From positions 1 through 43,711 of the forward strand of contig NZ_BMML01000047.1 of NCBI RefSeq assembly GCF_014645815.1: a stretch of DNA of 43,711 nt. Direction: 5' to 3'. The stretch comes from Streptomyces fuscichromogenes. Its GTDB lineage: Bacteria; Actinomycetota; Actinomycetes; Streptomycetales; Streptomycetaceae. How positions within the stretch are numbered: position 1 is the stretch's first letter; each line of letters opens with the position of its first letter. Positions 31,624 to 39,324 of the stretch are shown one piece after another. Made by a program: the position numbers and the translations under genes. The notes under the pieces were generated by a model, which ran no database searches, had not been told where the DNA came from, and was given only the letters and a program-made list of their open reading frames with translations.

Positions 31624-34043
31624 GCGCGGCTGTCCTCCTGACCGTATCGGAGGTGCATCCGCTGGTGCCGGGTGCCGGGATCGTCGGCCGCGCGCTCGGG
31701 CGGCCTCGGCGGATCCTGCGCGGCTTCGACGCGCGTGAGGCCAGGCTGCCGCACCGACCAAGCCGCCAGGTGGGCGCGGGAACGCAGCCCGTGCAGATGA
31801 CGTACGTGCCGGATGTGGGTCTCGACGGTGCGGACGGAGATGTGCAACCGGATCGCGATCTGCTGGTTGGTGAGTCCCTCGGTGAGCAGGCTGATGACTT
31901 CTCGCTCCCGGTCGGTGGGGGCGGCCGGCCGGCCGGCGGGCGCACCGTCTTCCTCGTCCAGCGCGTAGGCGACGGCCTGACGTGCCGTGAGGGCCGCTCC
32001 GGCCCGCGCGGCGGCACGCGCCCGGCTATTGGGCAGCGCCCGGAAGGCGACGGTGCGCGCCTCACCCACGTACTGCTGCCACCACGGAGGGGCGGGATCG
32101 CCGGTGTGCTCGCGCAGTGCGTGCGCGGCGCCCGACAGCCGCAGGGACCGTTCCGGAGCGCTCGTCGCCGCGGCGACGAGCGCCATGCCCTCCAGGTTGT
32201 AGGCGGTGAGCGATGTGTCGGTGCAGGACTCGATCAGGCCGGAAACGAAGTGGCCGGTCGCGGCGGTGAGATCGCCCAGGCGCAGTTCGAGGGCGCCCAA
32301 GGCATGACCCAGCGCCGCCAGTATCGGGGAGGGCGGGACACCAGGATCGGCAAGGGCCAGCGTGCGGGCGGTCTCGGCGGCCCGCACGAGCCGTTCCTGG
32401 CCCACGAGGTGTCCGAGGAGATCGGTTCGGCACCAGAACTCGGTCTCCTTGTCGCCCATGCGGGCGGCGAGCTCCGCACCGTCGGCAGCGTCACGTACGG
32501 CGCCGTCCAGGTCGCCGGCCCGAGCGCGGACCGAGGCGCGCGCACGCAGACGGTGCGGCAGTGCGCGGGGGGCGCAGCGTTCGAGCGTCACCGCCCTGTC
32601 GGCCAGCCGGAGGGCGAGGCCGCAGTTGCCACCCCGCGCCGCGAGCACCGCCATGGTGGAGAGAGCGGTGCCGTAGCCGGCGGTGCCGGGTGCGATATGG
32701 GACAGAGTTCGGGCCAGACGGAGGATGCCGACGCGGTCGGCTACGGCGTCTCGCGCCACCAGGAGGGCGACCGCAAGGTCGACTTGGCGTTCGTCGGCGG
32801 TCTGTGCGAGCAGGTCGACGGCGGCCGTCACATTGTCGATCTCCTCCAAGAGCCCCTCCGATGCGCAGCCGGGCAGGAGTCCGGCCATGGTGTGCGGCCG
32901 GACCAGTCGCAGCATGGCACCGGCAAGCCGCGCCTCGGCACCGGGCCGTTCCGCCGACTCGGCGAGGCGGTCGAGGGCGAAAGCCCGTACCGAGCCTGTC
33001 ATCGCCAGCCGTGCTCCCGCGCCGAGCCCTCGGCGGACCGCCAGAAGGGACCTGGCCTCCAGGGAGCGCAGCAGGGGAAGTGTCGGCGCGGGCGTGTCCC
33101 CCGCGGCCGGCACGTGGATGACGGCCTGGGCGGTGGCCGGCTCGAACGTGCCCGCGAAGACGGCGAGCTGCCGGAAAGCGGCCTGTTCCGCGGCGGACAG
33201 CCGCCGGTAGCTCCAGTCGATCGCCGTGTAAAGGCTGCTGTGGCGTCCGTCGGTGACGCACCGGCCGGTGGACAGGACGGTGAAGCGGTCCTTGAGGGCG
33301 GCCAGGACCGCGGCGGGTGTCCGCACCCGCCCCAGTTCCGCGGCCAGTTCGATGGCCAGCGGATTACCGTCCAGCGCCTGGCAGATACCCGCGACGTCTT
33401 CCAGCTGCCCGGCTGTGAACGGATCGTCGCGGCCGGCCCGGGCGCGGTCGACGAAGAGCCGCATGGCGGCGCCGGGGGTGCACCCGTCGGGGGCTCTGGT
33501 CGGCAGACCGGTGACGGTGTAAACCGTCTCGCCGGGCAGGAGCAGCAGTTCCCTGGAGGTCGCGAGCGCCTTGAGCCGCGGGCACTGCGACAGCACGGTG
33601 GCGAGCAGCTCACCGCAGGCGGCCAGGTCGTGCTCGCAATTGTCGAGCAGCAGCAATGTCTCGTCCCGCTCCCGGAACGCCGTGACAAGAGCGTGCAGGA
33701 TCGGTGTGTCCGGGGCGGGGACGACGCCGGCCAGATCGGCGACGGCTCGGGCGAGGCCGGCCTCGGCAGCGGTGCCGACGTCCACGCGCAGCTTGGGTTC
33801 AAGCCGCTTGCCGAGCAGCTCGACCGCGAGTCGTGTCTTTCCGACGCCCGGCTCGCCGACGAGGGTCAGCAGCCGTGCCTCATCAAGCAGGTATCCCGCC
33901 GCGACGAGGTCCTCGTCTCGGCCGTACACCGGGCCGACGTGGGCACACGGGGCGGCCGGAGCACATGCGGCCAGCGCCTTTCTGCGGGAGGCAGTGGTGT
34001 GGTCGGCGAGCCCTTTGGCACAGGTCTCCCACGCCGTGGACAC
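31620..34043 (-). CDS. LuxR-family regulator with NB-ARC-type ATPase domain
   Basis: Regulator of 807 aa. Walker A is GEPGVGKTR (63-71), followed by LLLLDNCEHDL as Walker B, a long helical middle, and a C-terminal LuxR HTH (LTNQQIAIRLHISVRTVETH). GTG 34043 is preceded by GAGGAGG at 9 nt; the frame open further upstream overlaps mbtH and is not coding. It lies between the MbtH gene (17 nt) and dpgA (4-nt overlap), so the regulator is built into the biosynthetic operon, which would allow positive feedback. It shares domain order with the LuxR protein at 25873-28392 but has no zinc motif. Confidence 0.88.
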   Translation of the reverse strand: MSTAWETCAKGLADHTTASRRKALAACAPAAPCAHVGPVYGRDEDLVAAGYLLDEARLLTLVGEPGVGKTRLAVELLGKRLEPKLRVDVGTAAEAGLARAVADLAGVVPAPDTPILHALVTAFRERDETLLLLDNCEHDLAACGELLATVLSQCPRLKALATSRELLLLPGETVYTVTGLPTRAPDGCTPGAAMRLFVDRARAGRDDPFTAGQLEDVAGICQALDGNPLAIELAAELGRVRTPAAVLAALKDRFTVLSTGRCVTDGRHSSLYTAIDWSYRRLSAAEQAAFRQLAVFAGTFEPATAQAVIHVPAAGDTPAPTLPLLRSLEARSLLAVRRGLGAGARLAMTGSVRAFALDRLAESAERPGAEARLAGAMLRLVRPHTMAGLLPGCASEGLLEEIDNVTAAVDLLAQTADERQVDLAVALLVARDAVADRVGILRLARTLSHIAPGTAGYGTALSTMAVLAARGGNCGLALRLADRAVTLERCAPRALPHRLRARASVRARAGDLDGAVRDAADGAELAARMGDKETEFWCRTDLLGHLVGQERLVRAAETARTLALADPGVPPSPILAALGHALGALELRLGDLTAATGHFVSGLIESCTDTSLTAYNLEGMALVAAATSAPERSLRLSGAAHALREHTGDPAPPWWQQYVGEARTVAFRALPNSRARAAARAGAALTARQAVAYALDEEDGAPAGRPAAPTDREREVISLLTEGLTNQQIAIRLHISVRTVETHIRHVRHLHGLRSRAHLAAWSVRQPGLTRVEAAQDPPRPPERAADDPGTRHQRMHLRYGQEDSRA

Positions 34044-34060
34044 GTGTGCGCGCCTCCTCG

Positions 34061-34267
34061 TCAATCGCCCATGGCCTCGATGAGGCTCTTGGGCCGCAGA
34101 TCCGTCCAGTTCTCTTCGATGTAGGCCAGGGAGGCCTCGCGGGTGTCCTTGTCGTGTGCGATCGTCCAGCCCTCGGGAACATCGATGAAACTCGGCCACA
34201 GCGAGTGCTGGCCCTCGTCGTTCACAAGCACCAGGAATTCGCCATCGGGGTCGTCGAACGGGTTCAC
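34061..34267 (-). CDS. MbtH-like protein
   Basis: Small chaperone-like partner (68 aa) that binds NRPS adenylation domains and supports their activity, commonly those for Hpg- or tyrosine-type substrates. The family signature is complete: NPFDDPDGEFLVLVNDEGQH, then SLWPSF, VPEGW, and YIEENWTDLRPKSL. GTG 34267 is preceded by GAGGAG. It sits between HmO and the LuxR gene, with a GTAAC-type promoter element and a strong hairpin in the 125 nt upstream. Confidence 0.95.
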   Translation of the reverse strand: MNPFDDPDGEFLVLVNDEGQHSLWPSFIDVPEGWTIAHDKDTREASLAYIEENWTDLRPKSLIEAMGD

Positions 34268-34332
34268 GTTCAGCTCCTCGGCTGTGTGCGGCAGTTCGTC
34301 GGTCAGGATCCGGTGGGACGGGTTCCGCCGAC

Positions 34333-34353
34333 ATCGGTGATGACCACCGTTAC
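34333..34353 (-). promoter_or_regulatory. GTAAC-N9-CACCGAT promoter-like element, mbtH operon
   Basis: On the minus strand GTAACGGTGG then CACCGAT and GTC, with AAC-N16-GTC spacing. It lies 66 nt before the MbtH start and after the HmO stop, so mbtH-luxR-dpgABC may have their own promoter. Confidence 0.6.
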
Positions 34354-34384
34354 GGCAGGCGGTAGGCAGCCTGCGGCAACGGTG
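34345..34384 (-). terminator. Hairpin between HmO and mbtH genes
   Basis: CACCGTT at 34345-34351 pairs with AACGGTG at 34378-34384. Inside, GCAGGC pairs with GCCTGC around a short loop. It lies immediately downstream of the HmO stop (34393) and overlaps the GTAAC element. It has no U-tract. It could reduce readthrough from HmO or protect the transcript's 3' end. Confidence 0.4.
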
Positions 34385-34392
34385 CGGTGTGG

Positions 34393-35502
34393 TCAAACCG
34401 AGGCCCAGGCCAGCCCGCGAGCAGCCGCGGGCGACGGGCATCCGGCGAGGGTCAGAGCTTCGCGCAGTTCGTCTCGGAGCAGATCGAGCACCGTCCGCAC
34501 GCCCGTTCCGCCGCCCGTGGCCAGGCCCCACAGGACCGGCCGGCCGTAGAGGACCCCGTCGGCACCGCAGGCAAGGGCGCACAGCACGTCGGCACCGTCC
34601 CGGACACCGCTGTCGAACAGGACGGGGCACCGGCCGTCGGCCTCGGCCACGATCGGGGGCAGCGCCGTGATCGACGCGATCGCACCCGCGAGTTGCCGCC
34701 CACCGTGGTTGGAGACGATGATCCCGTCCACGCCGTACCGGACCGCCAGCGCCACGTCCCGTGGGTCGAGCAGACCCTTGAGGAGGATCGGCAGCGCGGT
34801 GGAGTCGCGCAGCCAGGCGACGTCGGACCAGTCGGCCGACGGATCGAAGTTCGCGGCGGTGTGTGCCACGAGCGCCGAGCCGTTGGCGGTGGCCCGGTGC
34901 AGTTCACGGCCGTGGGCGCCGTCGAGAAGGGCGGCGGTCACGGTGGGCGGCAGTGCGAAGGCGGAGCGGATGTCTCGGCGCCGCCGACCCATCACGGGGG
35001 CGTCCACGGTGACGACGAGCGCCGAGCAGCCGACCAGTTCGGCACGGCGGACGACGTCCAGCAGAAGTCCGCGGTCGCGCAGCCAGTAGAGCTGAAGCCA
35101 GAGGTCACCTCCGACCGCGGCGACGGCCTCCAACGTGCGGCTGCTGAGCATCGGCAGGACGAACGGCACTCCGGCCCCGGCGGCGGCGCGAGCGGTCGCG
35201 ACCTCACCATCCGGGTGAATGAGACGCTGGAAGGCCATGGGCGCCACCGCGACCGGCATCGCGGTCTCGTGGCCCAGCAGCCGCCCGGCGGTGGTGGCGG
35301 TACCGCCCGACAGCACCCTGGGCGTGAGGCGCAGCCGGTCCAGAGCGGACCGGTTGAGCGCCTGGACGGACTCGTCCCCGGCGCCGCCGGCGAGGAAGTC
35401 CCATATGTGCGGGGGGAGTCGGTCTGCGGCGGCGCGCTCCAGGTCGGCCACGCATACGAGGGGTGTGGAGGTCACGGCGGACGGGCTGTCGGCGACACTC
35501 AA
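34393..35502 (-). CDS. hmo: 4-hydroxymandelate oxidase (HmO)
   Basis: FMN-dependent alpha-hydroxy acid oxidase that converts 4-hydroxymandelate into 4-hydroxybenzoylformate in Hpg biosynthesis. The catalytic His and substrate Arg lie in SNHGGRQL. ILLKGLL carries the flavin-binding Lys, and DSGVRDGADVLCALACGADG and LYGRP form the FMN phosphate site. The length is about 369 aa from TTG 35502 (weak GAAAGAG upstream); GTG 35475 is the other likely start and gives a more typical N-terminus. It is divergent from hpgT, with paired promoter elements between the two genes. Confidence 0.93.
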   Translation of the reverse strand: MSVADSPSAVTSTPLVCVADLERAAADRLPPHIWDFLAGGAGDESVQALNRSALDRLRLTPRVLSGGTATTAGRLLGHETAMPVAVAPMAFQRLIHPDGEVATARAAAGAGVPFVLPMLSSRTLEAVAAVGGDLWLQLYWLRDRGLLLDVVRRAELVGCSALVVTVDAPVMGRRRRDIRSAFALPPTVTAALLDGAHGRELHRATANGSALVAHTAANFDPSADWSDVAWLRDSTALPILLKGLLDPRDVALAVRYGVDGIIVSNHGGRQLAGAIASITALPPIVAEADGRCPVLFDSGVRDGADVLCALACGADGVLYGRPVLWGLATGGGTGVRTVLDLLRDELREALTLAGCPSPAAARGLAWASV

Positions 35503-35774
35503 TGGATCTCTTTCAGGTCGCGGGAACATGCGCCGACGGGCACCGGCGGCGGTTCGCCGCGCACGTCCTGCGCCGGCGGCTGTTCCGTGCCGGTCAGTGG
35601 GAAGCGGCGGACAACGGACCGACAGCGCAGCGCACGACGGGCCTGCGGACCGGACGGCGGGTCGGCCACCGGTGTCAGGTTCCGGGGGCCCGCCGGCCGG
35701 CCGATGTCCCGCGTCGCGGCGGGTGCCGCGATTCTGCCGCGTGTGCCAGGTTTCTTCGCGGCGGCGCCTGGGGC

Positions 35775-35795
35775 ATCGGCGTTCGCCGCCGTTAC
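35775..35795 (-). promoter_or_regulatory. GTAAC-N9-CGCCGAT promoter-like element toward HmO
   Basis: The minus strand reads GTAACGGCGG, then CGCCGAT and GCC, with the shared spacing. It forms a divergent pair with the element at 35816, separated by 20 bp. Confidence 0.55.
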
Positions 35796-35822
35796 GCCCG
35801 GGGCGCGCCGGGCGTGTAACGG
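35789..35822. repeat. Inverted repeat spanning the two GTAAC boxes
   Basis: CCGTTACGCCCGG (35789-35801) is mirrored by CCGGGCGTGTAACGG (35808-35822), with a 2-nt insertion in the right arm. The arms contain the two outward GTAAC boxes, so the dyad may be a regulator site as well as a consequence of paired promoters. Confidence 0.6.
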
Positions 35823-35836
35823 TGGCGACCACGGAT
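35816..35836 (+). promoter_or_regulatory. GTAAC-N9-CACGGAT promoter-like element toward HpgT
   Basis: GTAACGGTGG, then CACGGAT (35830-35836) and GTC (35837-35839). AAC-N16-GTC matches an ECF-type promoter. The start point would be near 35846, about 25 nt before ATG 35870. Confidence 0.65.
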
Positions 35837-35869
35837 GTCTGGCAGAGTGATGGGCCGAAGAGTGCGGAC

Positions 35870-37162
35870 ATGGAACTCGCGGAACTGAACGCAGCGCTGG
35901 ACGACCCGCTCCTGGAGTCGATGAACTTCCTCAACGAGGTGGCCATCCGCTTCCCGGACTCTGTCTCGCTCGCCGCGGGCCGGCCTGTCGATGACCATTT
36001 CGACCCGGCGGAGCTGGAGGGGTACCTGTCTCGCTTCCGACGGTATCTGAGCGCCGATCTCGGATACGACCAGCGGCGTGTCGCGCAGACGCTCTTCCAG
36101 TACGGACGCACCAAAGGCATCATTCATGACCTGATCGCCCGTCATCTCAGGGTGGACGAGGGGGTGAGGGCCGATCCGGAAGCCATCGTCGTCACCGTCG
36201 GCGCGCAGGAGGCACTCCATCTGCTTCTGCGGGCCCTGCGAGCGGAACCGCGGGACGTGGCACTGGCGGTCGCCCCCACCTACGTGGGATTCACCGGTGC
36301 CGCCAGGCTCATGGACCTGCCCGTGCTGCCGGTGGCCTCCGGAACGAGCGGCGTGGACCTGGCCGACCTGCGGGCGCGGCTGCTGCAGGCCCGTGCCGAC
36401 GGACTGCGGCCCCGATGCCTGTACGTGGTACCGGACTTTGCGAACCCCACGGGTATCTCGCTCGATCTGCCCACACGGTACCGCCTGCTGGAAGCGGCCC
36501 GCGAGGAACGACTGCTGCTCATCGAGGACAACCCCTACGGGGCTTTCACCGGGCAGGACGGCCGGCTGCCGACACTGCGGTCCCTCGACACCGGCGCACA
36601 GGTGGCGTACGTCGGATCGTTCGCCAAGACGGTGCTGCCCGGCGCCCGGGTGGGATACGTGGTGGCCGACCAACGCGTGCGCGGCCGGGGCCACGGCTAC
36701 TTCGCGGACGAACTCGGCAAGATCAAGAGCATGGTGACGGTGAACACCTCACCCCTGAGCCAGGCGATCGTCGCAGGCCATCTGCTGGCCCACGACTTCA
36801 GCGTCATAAGGGCGAACGCCGCGGTGGCCACCCGCTACCGGCGGAATATGAGTCTGATGCTGGCCGGGCTGGAGAGGCGATTCCCGGCTGGCGGGGACGT
36901 CACCTGGAACGTACCGTCCGGCGGGTTCTTCATCGTGCTGTCGGTTCCCTTCCGAGCCGACGACGGGCTGCTGGAGCACTCTGCACGTGAGCACAAGGTG
37001 CTGTGGACGCCCATGAGCCACTTCTACGGTCGTACGGGCGGTGAGACCCAACTGCGGCTGTCATGCAGCTCGCTCACCCCCGAGGACATCGAAACGGGCC
37101 TGGACCGGTTGGCCGCCCTCGTGGCCGAGCAGCGATCACGTGCCGCGCAGGCACCACGCTGA
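35870..37162 (+). CDS. hpgT: Hpg/Dpg aminotransferase (HpgT/PgaT)
   Basis: PLP-dependent fold type I aminotransferase that converts 4-hydroxybenzoylformate to Hpg and the dihydroxy analogue to Dpg. The PLP lysine is Lys253 in GSFAKTVLPGARVGY, the pyridine-binding part is VVPDFANPTG, and the carboxylate Arg lies near the end in LRLSCSS. The N-terminus (DDPLLESMNFLNEVAIRFPD) is typical of the HpgT group. The length is 430 aa from ATG 35870, with GAAGAG upstream; GTG 35822 is a longer alternative, but it would place the promoter element inside the gene. It ends 5 nt from the convergent hydrolase gene. Confidence 0.95.
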   Translation: MELAELNAALDDPLLESMNFLNEVAIRFPDSVSLAAGRPVDDHFDPAELEGYLSRFRRYLSADLGYDQRRVAQTLFQYGRTKGIIHDLIARHLRVDEGVRADPEAIVVTVGAQEALHLLLRALRAEPRDVALAVAPTYVGFTGAARLMDLPVLPVASGTSGVDLADLRARLLQARADGLRPRCLYVVPDFANPTGISLDLPTRYRLLEAAREERLLLIEDNPYGAFTGQDGRLPTLRSLDTGAQVAYVGSFAKTVLPGARVGYVVADQRVRGRGHGYFADELGKIKSMVTVNTSPLSQAIVAGHLLAHDFSVIRANAAVATRYRRNMSLMLAGLERRFPAGGDVTWNVPSGGFFIVLSVPFRADDGLLEHSAREHKVLWTPMSHFYGRTGGETQLRLSCSSLTPEDIETGLDRLAALVAEQRSRAAQAPR

Positions 37163-37167
37163 CACGG

Positions 37168-37974
37168 CTAACGAAAGGCGTTGAAGAACCGCAGCATCTC
37201 GCCGTTGACCGCCTCCGGCTGCTCGATGTGACCGGCGTGCCCCGCATCGGGGATCACCACGTGTCCAGCGCCCTTGATGGCCTCTGCCAGCTCGGCGCCC
37301 CGGGAAGGAGGCGTGATGATGTCGTCGGCGAAGGACAGCACGAGGCAGGGGGTGACTATCGCGGCATAGGCCGCCCGCCGGTCCTCGGTGAGCTGGGCTG
37401 ACAACTGGGCGTGGGCGTACGGGCCCGAGCCGTCGTTCTGACTCATCTCGAAGAGGTCGAGCCACATCCGGACGGCGTCGTCGTCGGCGAGGGTGCGCGG
37501 TGACAGGGTCTGTGCGGCGCGCACTGCGGCCTCGTACACCGGCGGGAGTGTCGTGCCGCTCTCCGTGAGCGCGTGGTCCGCGACCGTCAGGGCTCGGCCG
37601 TAGGCATCGGGGCGAGCGCGGCTGGCGATGAGGACCGCTTGCCGGACACTGTTCGTCATGGTCAGGAACTCCTGGGCCACCAGCGCGCCGAGGGAGACGC
37701 CGACCAGGCGAAACGGTGTGGTGAAGTACGCTTCGGTGAAATCTCGCAGGTCCTCGACCAGCTCACTGAGCGAGAGCGGCCCTGGCACCGGTGCGCTGAG
37801 TCCCGCTCCCCGATTGTCGATCGTGACGGTGCGGTATCCGGCACCGGTGAGCGCCGCCACCTGGTACATCCAGGTGCGGCCACGAGCCCCGCTCCCGGGC
37901 ACCAGGAGCACCGGCTCGCCCGCACCGTACTCCTCGTAGTGGATTGAACACCTGTCGAGGTTCAGCAATGGCAT
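37168..37974 (-). CDS. Alpha/beta hydrolase
   Basis: Hydrolase of 268 aa with the nucleophile elbow GVSLG (Ser94), an oxyanion-type stretch LLVPGSGARG, the acid in LSFADDIITPP and His in DAGHAGHIEQPE. It has no signal peptide, so it is cytoplasmic. ATG 37974 has GAGG at 9 nt. It follows hmaS by 135 nt on the same strand. Stand-alone hydrolases in arylglycine and glycopeptide clusters release amino acids from carrier proteins or edit stalled intermediates. A similar role is plausible, but the sequence gives no substrate. Confidence 0.8.
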   Translation of the reverse strand: MPLLNLDRCSIHYEEYGAGEPVLLVPGSGARGRTWMYQVAALTGAGYRTVTIDNRGAGLSAPVPGPLSLSELVEDLRDFTEAYFTTPFRLVGVSLGALVAQEFLTMTNSVRQAVLIASRARPDAYGRALTVADHALTESGTTLPPVYEAAVRAAQTLSPRTLADDDAVRMWLDLFEMSQNDGSGPYAHAQLSAQLTEDRRAAYAAIVTPCLVLSFADDIITPPSRGAELAEAIKGAGHVVIPDAGHAGHIEQPEAVNGEMLRFFNAFR

Positions 37975-38109
37975 GTCAGACGACCTCACCAGCGAGTTCC
38001 GGTACCGCACCCGGCAACGCCGGGGCGGCCGGATTTCGTGACTGAGCAGTAATGATCCAGGGCGCGGCCGCAACCGGCCGGTGCCACCACTCGTCCGGGA
38101 AGTCCGCCG

Positions 38110-39189
38110 TCACAGGGCGCCGGGTGCAATGTCGGCCGCTGCGGCGCGCTGGTGTTCGACGGCCTCGTAAAGCGCCTTGATGTTGCCGCTGCCGAAGGTC
38201 CGGGCGCCGAGCCGCTCGATCACCTCGAAGAAGAGGGTGCGGCGAGGGTGCGTGGAGCGCGTGAAAATCTGGAGCAACTGGCCGTCCATGTCCTGGTCGA
38301 CCAGAATGCCGTTGGCCCGCAGCCGCTCGATGCCGTGGCGGGCGGGCTCAAGACGGCCGGCAAGCCGGTCGTAGTAGGTGCCCGGCGTGCTGAGGAAGTC
38401 GACACCGTTGGCGTGCATCCGTTCCACCGCCGTGACGATGTCCCCGGTGGTGAAGGCGATGTGCTGGACACCGGCTCCCCCATGGTCCGCGACGAAGGCG
38501 TCGATCTGTCCGGGCTCCCGAGTAAGGTCCGGCTCGATGACCGTGAAGGTCACCCCGCCCGACCGGCTCTGCACGACGATGGAGTCCATGGCTTGCGCGC
38601 CGACGACTATCCGTTCGGCAAAGACGGTCCGGAAGTCGAACACCTTCTCGTAGTACTCGACCGTGGGCCGCAGCCTGCCGGCTTCGACGCAGACTGCGAA
38701 GTGGTCGATGCTGTCGAGAGAGCCGGCCATCGGCACCGCTTCCGGCCCACTGGGCTCGGTGATCGTGAACCTGGGCAGCGCTCGTGCGTCCACTCCCGGG
38801 GAGCGCTGTACGAAGGTGTGCACGACATCGCCGAAGCCCGTGACGGCCGCCGTCACGATCCCGTTCCACTCCTCGGGTTCGCGGACCGGCAGCGCGCCGC
38901 GCCGTACGGCCTCGTAGTAGGCCTCGGTGGCGTCGTGGGTGCGCAGGGCGATCGTCGTGACGCCGTCGCCATGCCGTTCCAGGTACACGGCGTTCACTGG
39001 GTCGGCCTCGGTGAGCACAAGGTGTATGTCGGCCCGGCCGAGTGCGGTGCTCCGGAGGCCGCGGGCGTCCTGTTCCGAGAAGCCGTAGCAACGCATGCCG
39101 TATCCGGTGAGCCACTGCTCACCGGACAGGGAAAGGCTGGCGACAGCCATGCCCACATGGTCGACTTCGAGGCTGTCAAAAACACTCAC
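38110..39189 (-). CDS. hmaS: 4-hydroxymandelate synthase (HmaS)
   Basis: Fe(II) dioxygenase of the HPPD fold that converts 4-hydroxyphenylpyruvate to 4-hydroxymandelate, the committed step to Hpg. The metal triad is His163 (IDHFAV), His243 (VQHIAF) and Glu322 (FFEVIERLG). The 359-aa length matches known HmaS, which is shorter than most HPPDs. GTG 39189 has AAGGGAG in front; the frame is open much further upstream only because it lies antisense to the antiporter. A GTAAC-type promoter element lies 115 nt upstream. Prephenate dehydrogenase is not in the window. Confidence 0.95.
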   Translation of the reverse strand: MSVFDSLEVDHVGMAVASLSLSGEQWLTGYGMRCYGFSEQDARGLRSTALGRADIHLVLTEADPVNAVYLERHGDGVTTIALRTHDATEAYYEAVRRGALPVREPEEWNGIVTAAVTGFGDVVHTFVQRSPGVDARALPRFTITEPSGPEAVPMAGSLDSIDHFAVCVEAGRLRPTVEYYEKVFDFRTVFAERIVVGAQAMDSIVVQSRSGGVTFTVIEPDLTREPGQIDAFVADHGGAGVQHIAFTTGDIVTAVERMHANGVDFLSTPGTYYDRLAGRLEPARHGIERLRANGILVDQDMDGQLLQIFTRSTHPRRTLFFEVIERLGARTFGSGNIKALYEAVEHQRAAAADIAPGAL

Positions 39190-39303
39190 GACGCTCCCTT
39201 TCCGTCGGTGCCGCGACTCCTCACGGAGTGGGTAGAAGTGGTGCTTCGCCTCACCGGCGGCTCTGACGTGGCGTTCAGCATGGACCCCCACCACGACCAC
39301 GGC

Positions 39304-39324
39304 ATCCGCGATCACCACCGTTAC
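39304..39324 (-). promoter_or_regulatory. GTAAC-N9-CGCGGAT promoter-like element, hmaS
   Basis: The minus strand reads GTAACGGTGG, then CGCGGAT and GCC. It overlaps the antiporter stop codon (39321-39323), so hmaS can be transcribed separately from the antiporter. Confidence 0.6.

Larger units (their letters stand above)
35503..35869. other. Divergent promoter region between HmO and HpgT genes
   Basis: No gene. It contains two GTAAC-type elements pointing outward and a long dyad between 35789 and 35822 (listed separately). The HmO leader would be about 260 nt, the HpgT leader about 25 nt. Confidence 0.6.

Noticed and set aside
34044..34334. Upstream extension of the LuxR gene
   Set aside because: It overlaps mbtH in another frame, while GTG 34043 has a strong Shine-Dalgarno.
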